Part shown: positions 30,917 to 40,146 of the stretch, piece by piece
Layout of the letters: every line of letters begins with the position of its first letter
How positions within the stretch are numbered: position 1 is the first letter of the stretch
The notes under the pieces: model-generated
Told to the model about the DNA's origin: nothing
Seen by the model: only the letters and a program-made list of their open reading frames with translations
The model's database searches: none
Translations under genes and position numbers: made by a program
Source: Halorubellus sp. JP-L1
Lineage (GTDB): Archaea; Halobacteriota; Halobacteria; Halobacteriales; Natrialbaceae
Assembly (NCBI RefSeq): GCF_011440375.1
Contig: NZ_JAAOIR010000003.1
Location: 186,001 to 250,000, forward strand
DNA length: 64,000 bases
Reading direction: 5' to 3'

Positions 30917-32395
30917 ATGTCATCAAGTACCGATGGCAGTGAGTTAGTCCGCGAACTGAACTGGGTGCACAGTGCCGCCGTCATCGTCGGCACGATGCTG
31001 GGGGCGGGCATCTTCGTCGTGACCGCCCAGGCGGCAGGCATCATGGGGCCTGCCGTCCCGATCGGGTTCCTCCTGGGAATCCCCATCATCGTCACCACGG
31101 CGCTGGTATACTCCGTGTACATGTCGAGTCCGCTCGGCGAACACCCGGGCGGGGCCTACGTCCACATCTCGCGGACGTGGGATTCGCTGTACGCAGGATA
31201 CATCTTCATGTGGCTGAAGTGGGTGTCGTTCATCGGCGCGCTCGCCGTCCTCTCCATCGGATTCGGCGAAGCGATGCACTACTTCGACGCCTTCACGTTC
31301 CTGTCGGTCACGAACTGGGCGATATTCTGGGTGACCGTCTTCTTCCTACTGAACCTGTCCGGCGTCGACCTGTTCGGCAACGTCCAGGCGATACTCACCG
31401 TGATACTGGTGGTCATCCTCCTCGCGCTCGCGCTTCCCGGGCTACTGTTCGTCGACCCGGCGAACTTCAGTCCGCTATTCCCGCAGGAACTGTACGGCGA
31501 CGGATTCGTCCAGCCCGTCCTCCAGGGGACGGCCGCGTTGATGTTCTCCTACATCGGCTTCGAGGCGCTCGCCCAGACCGCCGGCGAGACGGAGAACCCC
31601 CGGGAGACGCTCCCGAAGGTGTTCGGGTACTCCACCGTGTTCGTCGGCGTCCTGTACATGCTCGTCGCGATCGTCGTCCTCGGGGCCATGCCGTGGTCCG
31701 AAGTCGCCGAATCGAGCACGCCCCTGACGGCCGCGGCGTCGACGTACTTCCCGCTCGGGACCGCGGCCATCGTCTCCTTCGGGAGCATGCTCGCGTACGC
31801 GACGAGCCTCAACTCGACGTTCATGGTGCCGAGCCGCATCCTGTACAGCTTCGGCGAGGACCGCATCGTCCCGGAGTTCCTCACGCACGTCAACGACCGA
31901 TTCCACACGCCCGACGTCGGACTCGCCATCACGTGGCTGCTCGCCGTGTTCGTGCTCCTCACGTCGACGTTCAACTTCGCGCTCCTCATCGCGCTCGCCG
32001 CGCTCTTCATGATGTACACCGCGCACTCGCTGTCCGCGCTCGCGATGCCGTTCGTCAACCCCGACCTCTACGAGCAGTGCGACCTCCAGTTCAAGCCGGC
32101 GATCCTCAGCGCGATCGCCATCGTGAGCGCGGTCACGATGGGCATCTTCGCCTGGCAGACGCTCTCGCTGAACTCGCTGGGACCCGCCGTCTCGACGGTG
32201 CTGAACGGTGACGTCGTCGGCGGTCTCACCTCCAGTCCCGCGCTCCTCATCATCGTCTGGGGGGTCGTCGGGTCGATCATCTTCTTCGGGTACCGGGCGT
32301 ACCTCCGCTCGGAGGGCGTCGACACCAGCGAGATGAAGGAGCTCCACGAGCACGACCACGAGGAGATCGAGTCGAAGCTCGGGACCGAGGACTGA
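30917..32395 (+). CDS. APC-family amino acid permease
   Basis: A 492-residue membrane protein with 12 predicted helices. The first helix has VIVGTMLGAGIFVVTAQAAG, helix 6 has LMFSYIGFEALAQTAGETEN followed by PRETLPKVFGYS, all as in amino acid/polyamine/organocation carriers. The C-terminal tail is acidic with histidines (KELHEHDHEEIESK). Substrate unknown. A TAAGTAATA box about 25 bases before ATG 30917 suggests a leaderless transcript. The threonine-synthase-like gene follows after 33 bases, so amino acid import and conversion may be coupled. Confidence 0.87.
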   Translation: MSSSTDGSELVRELNWVHSAAVIVGTMLGAGIFVVTAQAAGIMGPAVPIGFLLGIPIIVTTALVYSVYMSSPLGEHPGGAYVHISRTWDSLYAGYIFMWLKWVSFIGALAVLSIGFGEAMHYFDAFTFLSVTNWAIFWVTVFFLLNLSGVDLFGNVQAILTVILVVILLALALPGLLFVDPANFSPLFPQELYGDGFVQPVLQGTAALMFSYIGFEALAQTAGETENPRETLPKVFGYSTVFVGVLYMLVAIVVLGAMPWSEVAESSTPLTAAASTYFPLGTAAIVSFGSMLAYATSLNSTFMVPSRILYSFGEDRIVPEFLTHVNDRFHTPDVGLAITWLLAVFVLLTSTFNFALLIALAALFMMYTAHSLSALAMPFVNPDLYEQCDLQFKPAILSAIAIVSAVTMGIFAWQTLSLNSLGPAVSTVLNGDVVGGLTSSPALLIIVWGVVGSIIFFGYRAYLRSEGVDTSEMKELHEHDHEEIESKLGTED

Positions 32396-32428
32396 CCGAC
32401 TCCGTCCGTCGTCTTTCGCGTTCACCAC

Positions 32429-33640
32429 ATGCGCCTCCGCTGTTCGGACTGCGCCGCCGAGTACGCGCCCACGACGTCGTTCCAGTGCCGAGAGTGCGGC
32501 GGAATTCTGGCGGCGACGTACGACGGACCGCTCGACGCCGACCGCATCGCCGACGGCGAGACGCTGTTCGAGAAGTACGGGAATCGCTTGCCCTCCCGCG
32601 GGACCGCCGCTGGCGACGAGGGAGCGACGCCGCTCCTCCGGGCCGACGCGCTCGCCGACGTACTCGGCGTCGAGGCGACGGTATACCTCAAGGACGAGCG
32701 CCGGAACCCGACGGGGAGCTTCAAGGACCGCGCGCTCGCACCGGCGATATCGCTCGCGAGCGAGTCCGGGGCGGAGGGCGTCGTCACGGCGTCGACGGGA
32801 AACGCCGCCGCGGCGTGCGCCCGGTACGCCGCTCGCGCGGGCCTCGACTGCTACGTGCTCGTCGAGGAAACGGCGCCGGCGAAGAAGCTGCTCGAACCCC
32901 GCGCCTACGGGGCGAACGTGGTGCGCGTCGAGGACCTGTTCGCCGGTGGCGAAGCCGCGCTCGCCGACCTGCTCCGCGACGTCGCCGACGGGCTTGACGC
33001 GTACCTCGCGTTCGCGTACCAGCCGTTCAACGCCGTGCTCGCCGAGGGCGTCAAGACCGTCTCGTACGAGGTCGCCGAGAACCTCGCGTTCGACGTCCCG
33101 GACGTCGTCGTCACCGCCACGGGCGGCGGCGACAACCTCGCCGCGCAGTACCGCGGTTACCGCGAACTACGGGCGGCCGGATTGACGTCCCGCGTCCCCC
33201 GGATGGTGGGCGCGCAGGCGGCGGGTGCGGCACCGCTGGCGACGGCCGTCGACGCGGACGCGGACTCGCCCGTCGACGTCGAGGAACCCGCCACGGTCGC
33301 CTCGGGCATCGCCGCGCCGTTCGCCGGACAGCACGGGCTGGACGCGATCCGCGACAGCGACGGCACGGCAATCGGGGTCGGCGACGACGCGCTCGTGGAC
33401 GCCGTCACAACGACGTCCGAGACGACGGGCGTCTGGCCGGAGCCGGCGAGCGCGACGGTCGTCCCCGCGCTCGAACGGCTCGCCGACCGCGGCGCTGTGT
33501 CGGCGGACGACGTCGTCGTCCTCACGATCACGGGGAGCGGACACAAGCACACAGAGCCGGTGGAAGCGCGGCTGGAGGACGTCCCAACGGCCGCTCGCGA
33601 CGCCGCGGCAGTCGCCGGCGCGTTCGCGGCAGAGCGCTGA
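32429..33640 (+). CDS. Threonine synthase-like PLP enzyme with zinc ribbon
   Basis: A 403-residue fold-type II PLP enzyme. An N-terminal zinc ribbon (CSDC and CREC) precedes the catalytic domain; the PLP lysine is in NPTGSFKDRAL, and the phosphate loop is TASTGNAAAACARYA. The GGGDNLAAQYRG loop is also as in threonine synthase. The family includes threonine synthases and paralogues with other beta-elimination or replacement activities. Next to an amino acid permease rather than homoserine genes, a catabolic or alternate role is possible. Confidence 0.85.
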   Translation: MRLRCSDCAAEYAPTTSFQCRECGGILAATYDGPLDADRIADGETLFEKYGNRLPSRGTAAGDEGATPLLRADALADVLGVEATVYLKDERRNPTGSFKDRALAPAISLASESGAEGVVTASTGNAAAACARYAARAGLDCYVLVEETAPAKKLLEPRAYGANVVRVEDLFAGGEAALADLLRDVADGLDAYLAFAYQPFNAVLAEGVKTVSYEVAENLAFDVPDVVVTATGGGDNLAAQYRGYRELRAAGLTSRVPRMVGAQAAGAAPLATAVDADADSPVDVEEPATVASGIAAPFAGQHGLDAIRDSDGTAIGVGDDALVDAVTTTSETTGVWPEPASATVVPALERLADRGAVSADDVVVLTITGSGHKHTEPVEARLEDVPTAARDAAAVAGAFAAER

Positions 33641-33719
33641 CGCTCGCGGCTTTCTCGATGCGGCCGACGTGGCCCGCGACGTTCCTTCGAATCGCTCCCC
33701 TGGAGGGCGCTGCTCGCGC

Positions 33720-34883
33720 TCAGCGCTGCGCGAGGAACGACTCGATGCGGTCGAACCCCGCCGCGAGCGTCTCCTGGTCCGTCGCGTAACTGAGCCGCAG
33801 GTAGCCCTCGCCGGCGTCGCCGAAGGCGGTGCCCGGCGTGACCGAGACGCCCTCCTCCTCTAACAGCCGGAGGGCGACGTCCATCGAACTCCCCTCCAGC
33901 GACGAGACGTTGCAGAACAGGTAGAACGCGCCCTCCGGCGCGACCGGGTCGATCGCGGGCAACTCGGCCGTCCGGTCGAGCGCGTACGCGCGGCGGTCCC
34001 GGTACGCGTCCACCATCTCCTCGAAGGGTTCCTGCGGTCCGGTGAGCGCGGCCAGTCCGGCGTGCTGGGCGACGCTCGACGAGCACAGCGAGAGCCGCTG
34101 CCTGATCACGTGCGCCGCGTCGACGACGTCCTCCGGGCCGGCGAGCCACCCGAGGCGCCAACCGGTCATCGCGTATCCCTTCGAGAACGAGTTCACGGAG
34201 AGCACCCACTCGGGGTCGCCGAGCGCGGCCGCGCTCGTGCGCGTCCCCTCGTAGGTCAGTCGCTCGTACACCTCGTCGGCGACGAGGTACGCCTCGTGGT
34301 CCGCGGCGGCCTCGGCGACCGCGCGGACGCTCTCCTCGTCGTAGACGCGTCCGGTGGGGTTCGTCGGGCGACAGAGAACGACCGCGGCGGTGTCGTCCGA
34401 GATGCGTTCGATCACGGCGTCCGCGTCGAGGTCGAACCCGTCCTCGGGCGAGAGCGGGACGCGAACGGGTTCGCCGCCGGCCAGCTCGACCTGGGCGGCG
34501 TAGTTCGTCCACTCGGGAGTTGGAAGAACGACCTCCGATCCCGGGTCGACGACCGAGAGCAGGGCGAGCGCGAGCGCCTCGATGCCGCCGTTCGTCACGA
34601 TGACGCCGTCGGCGTCGACGGGGACGCCGTTGTCGGTGCGGGCCTTCTCGGCGATGGCGGCGCGCAGCTCCGTCATCCCGTACGTCGACGTGTAGTGGGT
34701 CGCACCGCCCTTCGCGGCCTCCGCGGCCGCCTCGACGACGTGGACGGGCGTGTCGAAGTGCGGTTCGCCGATTTCGAGGCGCACGACGTCGTCGATCGCC
34801 TGCGCGCGTTCGAACATCACTCGTATCTCGGACCCGGTCTCCTGCGAGGCCCGAGAAGAGAGCCGCGACTCGGTGTCGGTCAT
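33720..34883 (-). CDS. Class I aminotransferase
   Basis: A 387-residue fold-type I PLP enzyme. It has VIVTNGGIEALALALL, CRPTNPTGRVYDEESV, VADEVYERLTYEG, the lysine in SVNSFSKGYAMTGWRLGW, and the C-terminal arginine in GYLRLSYATDQE. It resembles archaeal aspartate/aromatic aminotransferases. The amino donor and acceptor cannot be read. Divergent from the aldolase-like gene by 87 bases, so the two may be co-regulated. Confidence 0.9.
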   Translation of the reverse strand: MTDTESRLSSRASQETGSEIRVMFERAQAIDDVVRLEIGEPHFDTPVHVVEAAAEAAKGGATHYTSTYGMTELRAAIAEKARTDNGVPVDADGVIVTNGGIEALALALLSVVDPGSEVVLPTPEWTNYAAQVELAGGEPVRVPLSPEDGFDLDADAVIERISDDTAAVVLCRPTNPTGRVYDEESVRAVAEAAADHEAYLVADEVYERLTYEGTRTSAAALGDPEWVLSVNSFSKGYAMTGWRLGWLAGPEDVVDAAHVIRQRLSLCSSSVAQHAGLAALTGPQEPFEEMVDAYRDRRAYALDRTAELPAIDPVAPEGAFYLFCNVSSLEGSSMDVALRLLEEEGVSVTPGTAFGDAGEGYLRLSYATDQETLAAGFDRIESFLAQR

Positions 34884-34970
34884 ACGCTAACGTGTACGAA
34901 AGGTACCGTAAACGTATCGCCCGGGCCTCCCGGCGTAAGACTTACCGTTCGTCCCTCAGTCCGTTTTTCC

Positions 34971-35966
34971 ATGAGTCTCCGTCTCACGGTAGAAGACGTA
35001 TCCGGCGTGTTCGCAATCGTGCCGACTCCAGCGACGCCCGACGCGAACGACCCCGACGCGACGGACACCGTCGACGTCGACGAGACCCGCCGGGCGATCC
35101 GAGCGCTCGAGGACGCGGGCGTCGACGCGGTGATGCTGAACGGAACGTCCGGCGAGGCGTTCGCGCTCACGCCCGACGAGTGGCGGACGTTCACCGAGAC
35201 GGCGGCCGACGCCGCCGACGAAATGCACGTCCTCGCCGGCCCGACGACGCTCAACACGCGAACGACGATCGAGCGCGCCGAGTTCGCCCGCGACGTCGGC
35301 TGTTCGGGCCTCCTCCTGGGCCGTCCGATGTGGAACGAACTGTCGCCCGACGCGACCGTCAACTTCTACGAGGAGGTCGCCGACGCCGTCCCCGAACTCG
35401 GCATAGTCGCCTACGACAACCCGGGCGCGTTCAAGCGCAAGATCACCTCCTGGGACCGCCTCGCGGAGATCGAGAACTTCGTCGGCACGAAGGCCGTCGG
35501 CCTCGGCCCGGCGTACTGGGAGACCATCCGCCAGATTCGCGCGGCCGACGGCGACATGCGCGTCCTCCAGATGGACGCGTACCTCCCCGCGGCGCGCTCC
35601 TGGCACAGCGACCTCCCCCTCGTCTGCTGGTCCTCGAGCGCGTCCTGCGGGCCCTCGCCCGTGCTGGCGATGATGGACGCACTCGAGGCCGGGGCGTACG
35701 AGCGAGCGTTCGACCTCTCCGAGCGGATGGCGTGGTCGTTCGAGACGTTCTTCCCGAACGGCGACATGGCCGCGTTCGGCCGCCACACGCCCGCCATCGT
35801 GAAGGCACGGATGCGCGAAGCCGGGTTCCTGGACCCCGGTCCGGTCCGGCCGCCGAACCCGATGACGCCCGAGTCGTACCTGGACGGCGGTCGGGAGTCG
35901 GGGCGTCGCTGGAAGGAGGTCGTCGCAGCGGTTGAAGAGACGGACGACGCTGCCGCGACTCGATAG
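34971..35966 (+). CDS. DapA-superfamily hydratase-aldolase, NahE-like
   Basis: A 331-residue class I aldolase of the dihydrodipicolinate synthase superfamily. The Schiff-base lysine is Lys174 in NFVGTKAVGLG and the catalytic tyrosine is Tyr148 in IVAYDNPGAFK. The combination GRPMWNELSP, VADAVPELGIVAYDNPGAFK, CWSSSASCGPSP, FFPNGDMAAF and GPVRPPNPMTPESYL matches the pattern I know from trans-o-hydroxybenzylidenepyruvate hydratase-aldolases, which release pyruvate and an aromatic aldehyde. It is longer than DapA itself by a C-terminal extension typical of that group. A TATA-like GACTTACCG lies about 29 bases before ATG 34971. The aldehyde dehydrogenase gene is next, converging. Confidence 0.75.
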   Translation: MSLRLTVEDVSGVFAIVPTPATPDANDPDATDTVDVDETRRAIRALEDAGVDAVMLNGTSGEAFALTPDEWRTFTETAADAADEMHVLAGPTTLNTRTTIERAEFARDVGCSGLLLGRPMWNELSPDATVNFYEEVADAVPELGIVAYDNPGAFKRKITSWDRLAEIENFVGTKAVGLGPAYWETIRQIRAADGDMRVLQMDAYLPAARSWHSDLPLVCWSSSASCGPSPVLAMMDALEAGAYERAFDLSERMAWSFETFFPNGDMAAFGRHTPAIVKARMREAGFLDPGPVRPPNPMTPESYLDGGRESGRRWKEVVAAVEETDDAAATR

Positions 35967-35995
35967 CGCCGGTCCGCTACTGCCCGTCGAACGCG

Positions 35996-37483
35996 TCAGT
36001 AGTCGCCCGCGAACGGGTCCCTGACGTCGCCGGCGAGGTCGAACCAGACGCTCTTCGTCTGATAGTACTCCTCGAGTCCTTCGGGGCCGGCCTCCCGGCC
36101 GATGCCGCTGTCCTTGAATCCGCCGAAGGGGACGTTCGGGGCGACGAGACGGTACTGGTTTACCCATACCGTCCCGGCGTCGATGGCGTCGACCATCCGG
36201 TGGGCTTGCCGCATGTCCTCGGTCCAGACGCCCGCCGCGAGCCCGAAGTCCACGTCGTTGGCGAGCCGCGTCGCGTCCGCCTCGTCCTCGAAGGGGATGA
36301 CGGCGGCGACGGGGCCGAAGATCTCCTCCTGTGCGACCCGCATGTCGCTCTCCACGTCGGTCAGTATCGTCGGTTCGATGAAGCACTCGCCCGGTGCGCC
36401 CTCGGGCATCCCGCCGCCGTAGGCGAGCGTCGCGCCCGATTCGACGCCGAGGTCGACGTACTCCTCCACCGTCTCCCACTGCTCCCGGAACGCCATCGGC
36501 CCGACGTCCGTCTCCGGGTCCATCGGGTCGCCCACCTCGACGCCCTGGAGGCGCTCGACGAGCTCCGCGACGAACTCGTCGTGGACGCGCTCGTGGACGA
36601 GCACGCGGGACCCCGCCATACACACCTGTCCCGTCGACGCGAAGATGCCCTTCATCACGCCGTTGATGGCGTTCTCGAGGTCGGCGCTCGGGAAGACGAC
36701 GTTCGGGCTCTTCCCGCCGAGTTCGACGGAGACCGCGGAGAGATTCCGCCCGGCCTCGGCCGCGATCTCGCGGCCGGTGGCGGTGCTGCCGGTGAACGCC
36801 ACCTTGTCGACGTCGTCGTGCCCGACGAGCGCGCTCCCCGCCTCGGTCCCGTAACCCGGAACGACATCGTAGATTCCGTCCGGGAGCGAGGTCTCCTCGG
36901 CGACCAATTCCGCGAAGCGCAGCGCGCTCACCGGCGTCTGCTCGCTGGGTTTGTGGACGAACGCGTTCCCGGCCGCGAGCGCGGGCGCCAGCTTCCAGAC
37001 GGAGAGCAAGAGCGGTGCGTTCCAGGGCGTAACTGCGCCGACGACGCCGTACGGCTCCCGCTTGGTGTAGCAGAACATCTCCTCCTTCGTGCCGTCGACG
37101 GGATTGATGCGGCCGCTCCCGGCCTGCTCGCAGAGCCGCCCGAAATACCGGAGGTACTCGACGACGTGGCCGAGTTGCCCCTTCGTCTCTGCGAAGATGC
37201 GCCCGTTCTGCCTGGTCTCGAGCTCGGCGAGCTCCTCGACGTTGTCCGCGACCGCGTCGGCTATCTCGTTCAGGAGAGTGCGGCGTCGACTCTGCGTGAA
37301 CTCGCCCCACGCCTCGCTCTCGAAGGCGTTCCTGGCCGCTCGGACCGCACGGTCGACGTCCGTCGCCGTGCCTCGGGGGACGTGCGCCCAGACCTCGCCG
37401 TCGTACGGGTCGGTGACCGAGATGGTGTCGTCGCCGTCGGACGCCTGGAACTCGCCGTCGATGTGGAGATCGTACTCCCTCAT
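35996..37483 (-). CDS. Aldehyde dehydrogenase (NAD(P)-dependent)
   Basis: A 495-residue ALDH. Nucleophile Cys288 is in FASTGQVCMAGSR, the general base Glu254 is in VELGGKSPN, and the cofactor site is FTGSTATGREIA. PWNAPLLLSVWKLAPALAAG and QEEIFGPVAAVIPF are also standard. Adjacent to the NahE-like aldolase, the natural reading is oxidation of the aromatic aldehyde to its acid (salicylaldehyde-dehydrogenase-like), but ALDH substrates cannot be read from sequence. TATA-like GGTTTAATC lies about 30 bases before ATG 37483. Confidence 0.92.
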   Translation of the reverse strand: MREYDLHIDGEFQASDGDDTISVTDPYDGEVWAHVPRGTATDVDRAVRAARNAFESEAWGEFTQSRRRTLLNEIADAVADNVEELAELETRQNGRIFAETKGQLGHVVEYLRYFGRLCEQAGSGRINPVDGTKEEMFCYTKREPYGVVGAVTPWNAPLLLSVWKLAPALAAGNAFVHKPSEQTPVSALRFAELVAEETSLPDGIYDVVPGYGTEAGSALVGHDDVDKVAFTGSTATGREIAAEAGRNLSAVSVELGGKSPNVVFPSADLENAINGVMKGIFASTGQVCMAGSRVLVHERVHDEFVAELVERLQGVEVGDPMDPETDVGPMAFREQWETVEEYVDLGVESGATLAYGGGMPEGAPGECFIEPTILTDVESDMRVAQEEIFGPVAAVIPFEDEADATRLANDVDFGLAAGVWTEDMRQAHRMVDAIDAGTVWVNQYRLVAPNVPFGGFKDSGIGREAGPEGLEEYYQTKSVWFDLAGDVRDPFAGDY

Positions 37484-37595
37484 GTCGTGCGCTCACCGTC
37501 GCAAGCCAGCCGATTAAACCTTCTTCCGGAGCGGCCGCCCCGGCGTCGGCGGCGCGGGGAGTAACTTGATATCACCTCCGCGAGACGGACTCTCC

Positions 37596-38744
37596 ATGGC
37601 CGTGTCAGTAAGCGACTGGCGAGACGAGATTCCGGCGATCAGCGAGTACGACCGCATCCACCTCAACAACTGTTCGGCGTCCCCGCTCCCGGAACGCGGC
37701 CGCGAGGCCCGCCGGGAGTGCGAGCGCGTCTGGATGGAGGAACCGAACCCGTGGGAGACCTGGCTCGCGAAGGTGAACGAGTCGAAGGAGCGCTTCGCGT
37801 CGCTCATCAACGCCGACCCCTCCCAGATCGCGGTCCTCTCCTGCGCGACGCAGGCGCTCGCACAGGTCGCGAGCGCCCTCGACTACGACGACCGCGACGA
37901 GGTGGTCGTCAGCGACCTGGAGTTCCCGACCGTCCCGCAGTTCTGGTACGCGCAGGAGCGAAAGCGTGGAGCTCGCCTCCGCGTCGCCGAGTCCGAGGAC
38001 GGCCTCCGAGTCTCAGCCGACGCGTACGCGGACGCCATGTCAGACCGGACGAGCCTCGTCTGCACCGCGCACGCCTACTCGTTCACGGGCGGACTAATGG
38101 ACCCGAAGGCGGTCGCCGACGAGGTCCACGACCGCGGCGGGTACCTCTTCCTCGACGCGTACCAGTCGATCGGCGTCGTTCCCATCGACGTCGAGGAACA
38201 GGACATCGACATGCTGACCGCGGGAACCCTGAAGTTCCTCATGGGCGGCCCGGGAATCGCGTTCCTCTACGTCGACGACGACGTCGCGGCCGAACTCGAA
38301 CCCGCGAACATGGGCTGGTTCAGCGTCGACGACATCTTCGGGTTCGAGACCGAAGAGCCCGAGTACGCGCCCGGCGCCCGGCGCTTCGAGATGGGGACGC
38401 CGCCGGCCCCGAACGCCTACCAGGCCAGCGCAGGCATGAGCATCATCCAGGAGGTCGGCACGGAGACGATCCGCGAGCGCGTCCTCGAACGCACCGCCCA
38501 GCTCATCGAGGGCGCCATCGACCGGGGCTTCTCGGTCCGCACCCCGCTCAAGGACGCCCACCGCGGCGGCGTCGTCAACGTCCAGGTCCAGTCGCCCGAG
38601 ACCGCCGCGCAGCGGCTGATGGACGACGGCATCTGCATCAGCACGCGCGCCGGCGGCGTCCGCTTCTCCCCGCACTTCTACACGACCGAGGCCGACGTCG
38701 ACACCGCCCTCGACGCGCTCGCCGAGCACGCGACGCCACCCTGA
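37596..38744 (+). CDS. Class V aminotransferase-like PLP enzyme
   Basis: A 382-residue fold-type I PLP protein. It begins with the class V pattern IHLNNCSASPLPERGREA, the PLP aspartate lies in YLFLDAYQSIGVVPID and the lysine in MLTAGTLKFLMGGPG. The C-terminal RFSPHFYTTEADVDTAL binds substrate carboxylate. It resembles selenocysteine lyase/cysteine desulfurase-like and kynureninase-like proteins, but no catalytic cysteine loop is evident, so desulfurase activity is unlikely. ATG 37596 is chosen because a TAACTTGAT box lies about 28 bases upstream. Confidence 0.85.
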   Translation: MAVSVSDWRDEIPAISEYDRIHLNNCSASPLPERGREARRECERVWMEEPNPWETWLAKVNESKERFASLINADPSQIAVLSCATQALAQVASALDYDDRDEVVVSDLEFPTVPQFWYAQERKRGARLRVAESEDGLRVSADAYADAMSDRTSLVCTAHAYSFTGGLMDPKAVADEVHDRGGYLFLDAYQSIGVVPIDVEEQDIDMLTAGTLKFLMGGPGIAFLYVDDDVAAELEPANMGWFSVDDIFGFETEEPEYAPGARRFEMGTPPAPNAYQASAGMSIIQEVGTETIRERVLERTAQLIEGAIDRGFSVRTPLKDAHRGGVVNVQVQSPETAAQRLMDDGICISTRAGGVRFSPHFYTTEADVDTALDALAEHATPP

Positions 38745-38952
38745 CTACCCACGCATCAGGTCGACAGACCCGGTGAATCCACCGGCGACGTCTAAGTCGT
38801 AGTCGACCATAGCGTACTGAACGCGTCGGAGGCCAACTGATCGAGATTCACCACCAGCGAAACGTCGGATATGAGACCGGCATCGGCTTCGTAGGAGGAA
38901 CTGGTGTCGACAGTCGAAAATGGTTTGCCCCCTCGTCGTGCAGACGTACTGG

Positions 38953-39423
38953 ATGCTAGAGACGAACCAACCGGCCCCGGAGTTCGCACTCCCGAACCAC
39001 GACGGCGAGACGGTACGGCTATCGGACTTCGACGGCGAACGCGTCGTCCTATACTTCTACCCGAAGGCGGGAACGAGCGGCTGTACCATCGAGGCGAACG
39101 ACTTCAGTGACTCCTGGGAAGCGTTTCGGGAGCGCGACGTTCAGGTCCTCGGCGTCTCGACCGACTCCGTCGACGACATCGCAGCGTTCAGAGACGACCA
39201 AGAGATACCGTTCCCCTTGCTGAGCGACGAAGACGGATCGGTGGCACGACGCTACGAGACGTTCGGAACACCGGACGTCGACGGTGAAACAGTCGAAATA
39301 GCGTTCCGGAATACTTACGTAATCGATCCCGACGGCGAGATCGAAGCCGTCTACGAAGGCGTCTCTCCAGAAGGCCACGCAAAGGAGCTCCTGGACGACA
39401 TAGACGAACTTCGAGACGAGTGA
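38953..39423 (+). CDS. Peroxiredoxin (BCP/PrxQ type, 1-Cys)
   Basis: A 156-residue thiol peroxidase. Peroxidatic Cys44 lies in YPKAGTSGCTIEAND. The resolving cysteine usually five residues later is replaced, so it is a 1-Cys form reliant on an external thiol such as thioredoxin. PEFALPNHDGETVRLSDF opens the protein. ATG 38953 matches family starts; an in-frame ATG at 38920 would add an atypical extension. It reduces peroxides in the cytoplasm. No copy of the sulfur-regulon element is seen upstream. Confidence 0.9.
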   Translation: MLETNQPAPEFALPNHDGETVRLSDFDGERVVLYFYPKAGTSGCTIEANDFSDSWEAFRERDVQVLGVSTDSVDDIAAFRDDQEIPFPLLSDEDGSVARRYETFGTPDVDGETVEIAFRNTYVIDPDGEIEAVYEGVSPEGHAKELLDDIDELRDE

Positions 39424-39496
39424 GACGCGCGCTGCCCGCGGTACCAGCGTCTCGTTCCCTAATTATATTATTCGCGTCCTCGATAGTTCACGACAT

Positions 39497-40060
39497 ATGA
39501 CTGGACCAGACGAACTCGACGTCCCGGACTTTGAAGCGTTCCTCCCGCAGGAAGCGTACAAGATCCGGGCCAGAGACGTAGACGGTATCGACCTCTACGA
39601 GGACGCGGAGGACGTCGACGACGTCGGAGAGGCCGACGAGTCGCCACCGGACTTCACGTCGCACGTCTTCCGGTCGAACGACTTCAACATCTCCTACATG
39701 GAGAGCGAACCGGGTGGCACGATAGACTGGCACACTCACACCCCCCACATGTACCAGATCAACGTGCCGATCGCCGGTCGCGTCGAGATATCGTACGAAG
39801 ACGAAGACGGCGAGATTCACACCGTCGAAGCAGGACCCGAGGAGATGGTCTATCTGCCGCCGGGCGCGAAGAACAAGGTGACGGCCATCGGTGACGAGCA
39901 ACTCAGACTGTACGTCGTCTACCGACAGATCGTCGTCCCCCAGATCGAGGAGATGGTCGGAATCGCGGACCAGCACGCGCGCACCAACCCCGGACTCGAG
40001 ATAGATACCCTCAGAGGCATCATTCATTCAATCCAGGACCACGCCGTCGACGAGTTCTAG
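39497..40060 (+). CDS. Cupin-domain protein
   Basis: A 187-residue single-domain cupin with the metal motif GGTIDWHTHTPHMYQINVPI (two or three histidines and a glutamine instead of the usual glutamate) and a second motif around MVYLPPGAKNKV. It may be an aromatic-ring dioxygenase relative or a sugar- or regulator-type cupin; the second motif lacks the usual histidine, so dioxygenase activity is uncertain. A CTAATTATATTATT promoter block lies about 30 bases before ATG 39497. Confidence 0.75.
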   Translation: MTGPDELDVPDFEAFLPQEAYKIRARDVDGIDLYEDAEDVDDVGEADESPPDFTSHVFRSNDFNISYMESEPGGTIDWHTHTPHMYQINVPIAGRVEISYEDEDGEIHTVEAGPEEMVYLPPGAKNKVTAIGDEQLRLYVVYRQIVVPQIEEMVGIADQHARTNPGLEIDTLRGIIHSIQDHAVDEF

Positions 40061-40146
40061 GACCGACCGTCCACGTTCCAGGTCGGCGAGCCTCCACCGT
40101 TCTGCCGGACTCGGATGTGCATGGAGACGATGCCGCGCGAACCCGC

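Noticed and set aside
34062-34970. Upstream extension of the aldolase-like gene
   Set aside because: It is antisense to the class I aminotransferase, and the family start and promoter are at 34971.
37596-38744. Cysteine desulfurase in support of sulfur metabolism
   Set aside because: The class V fold is clear but no catalytic cysteine loop is visible and the gene lies far from the sulfur island.
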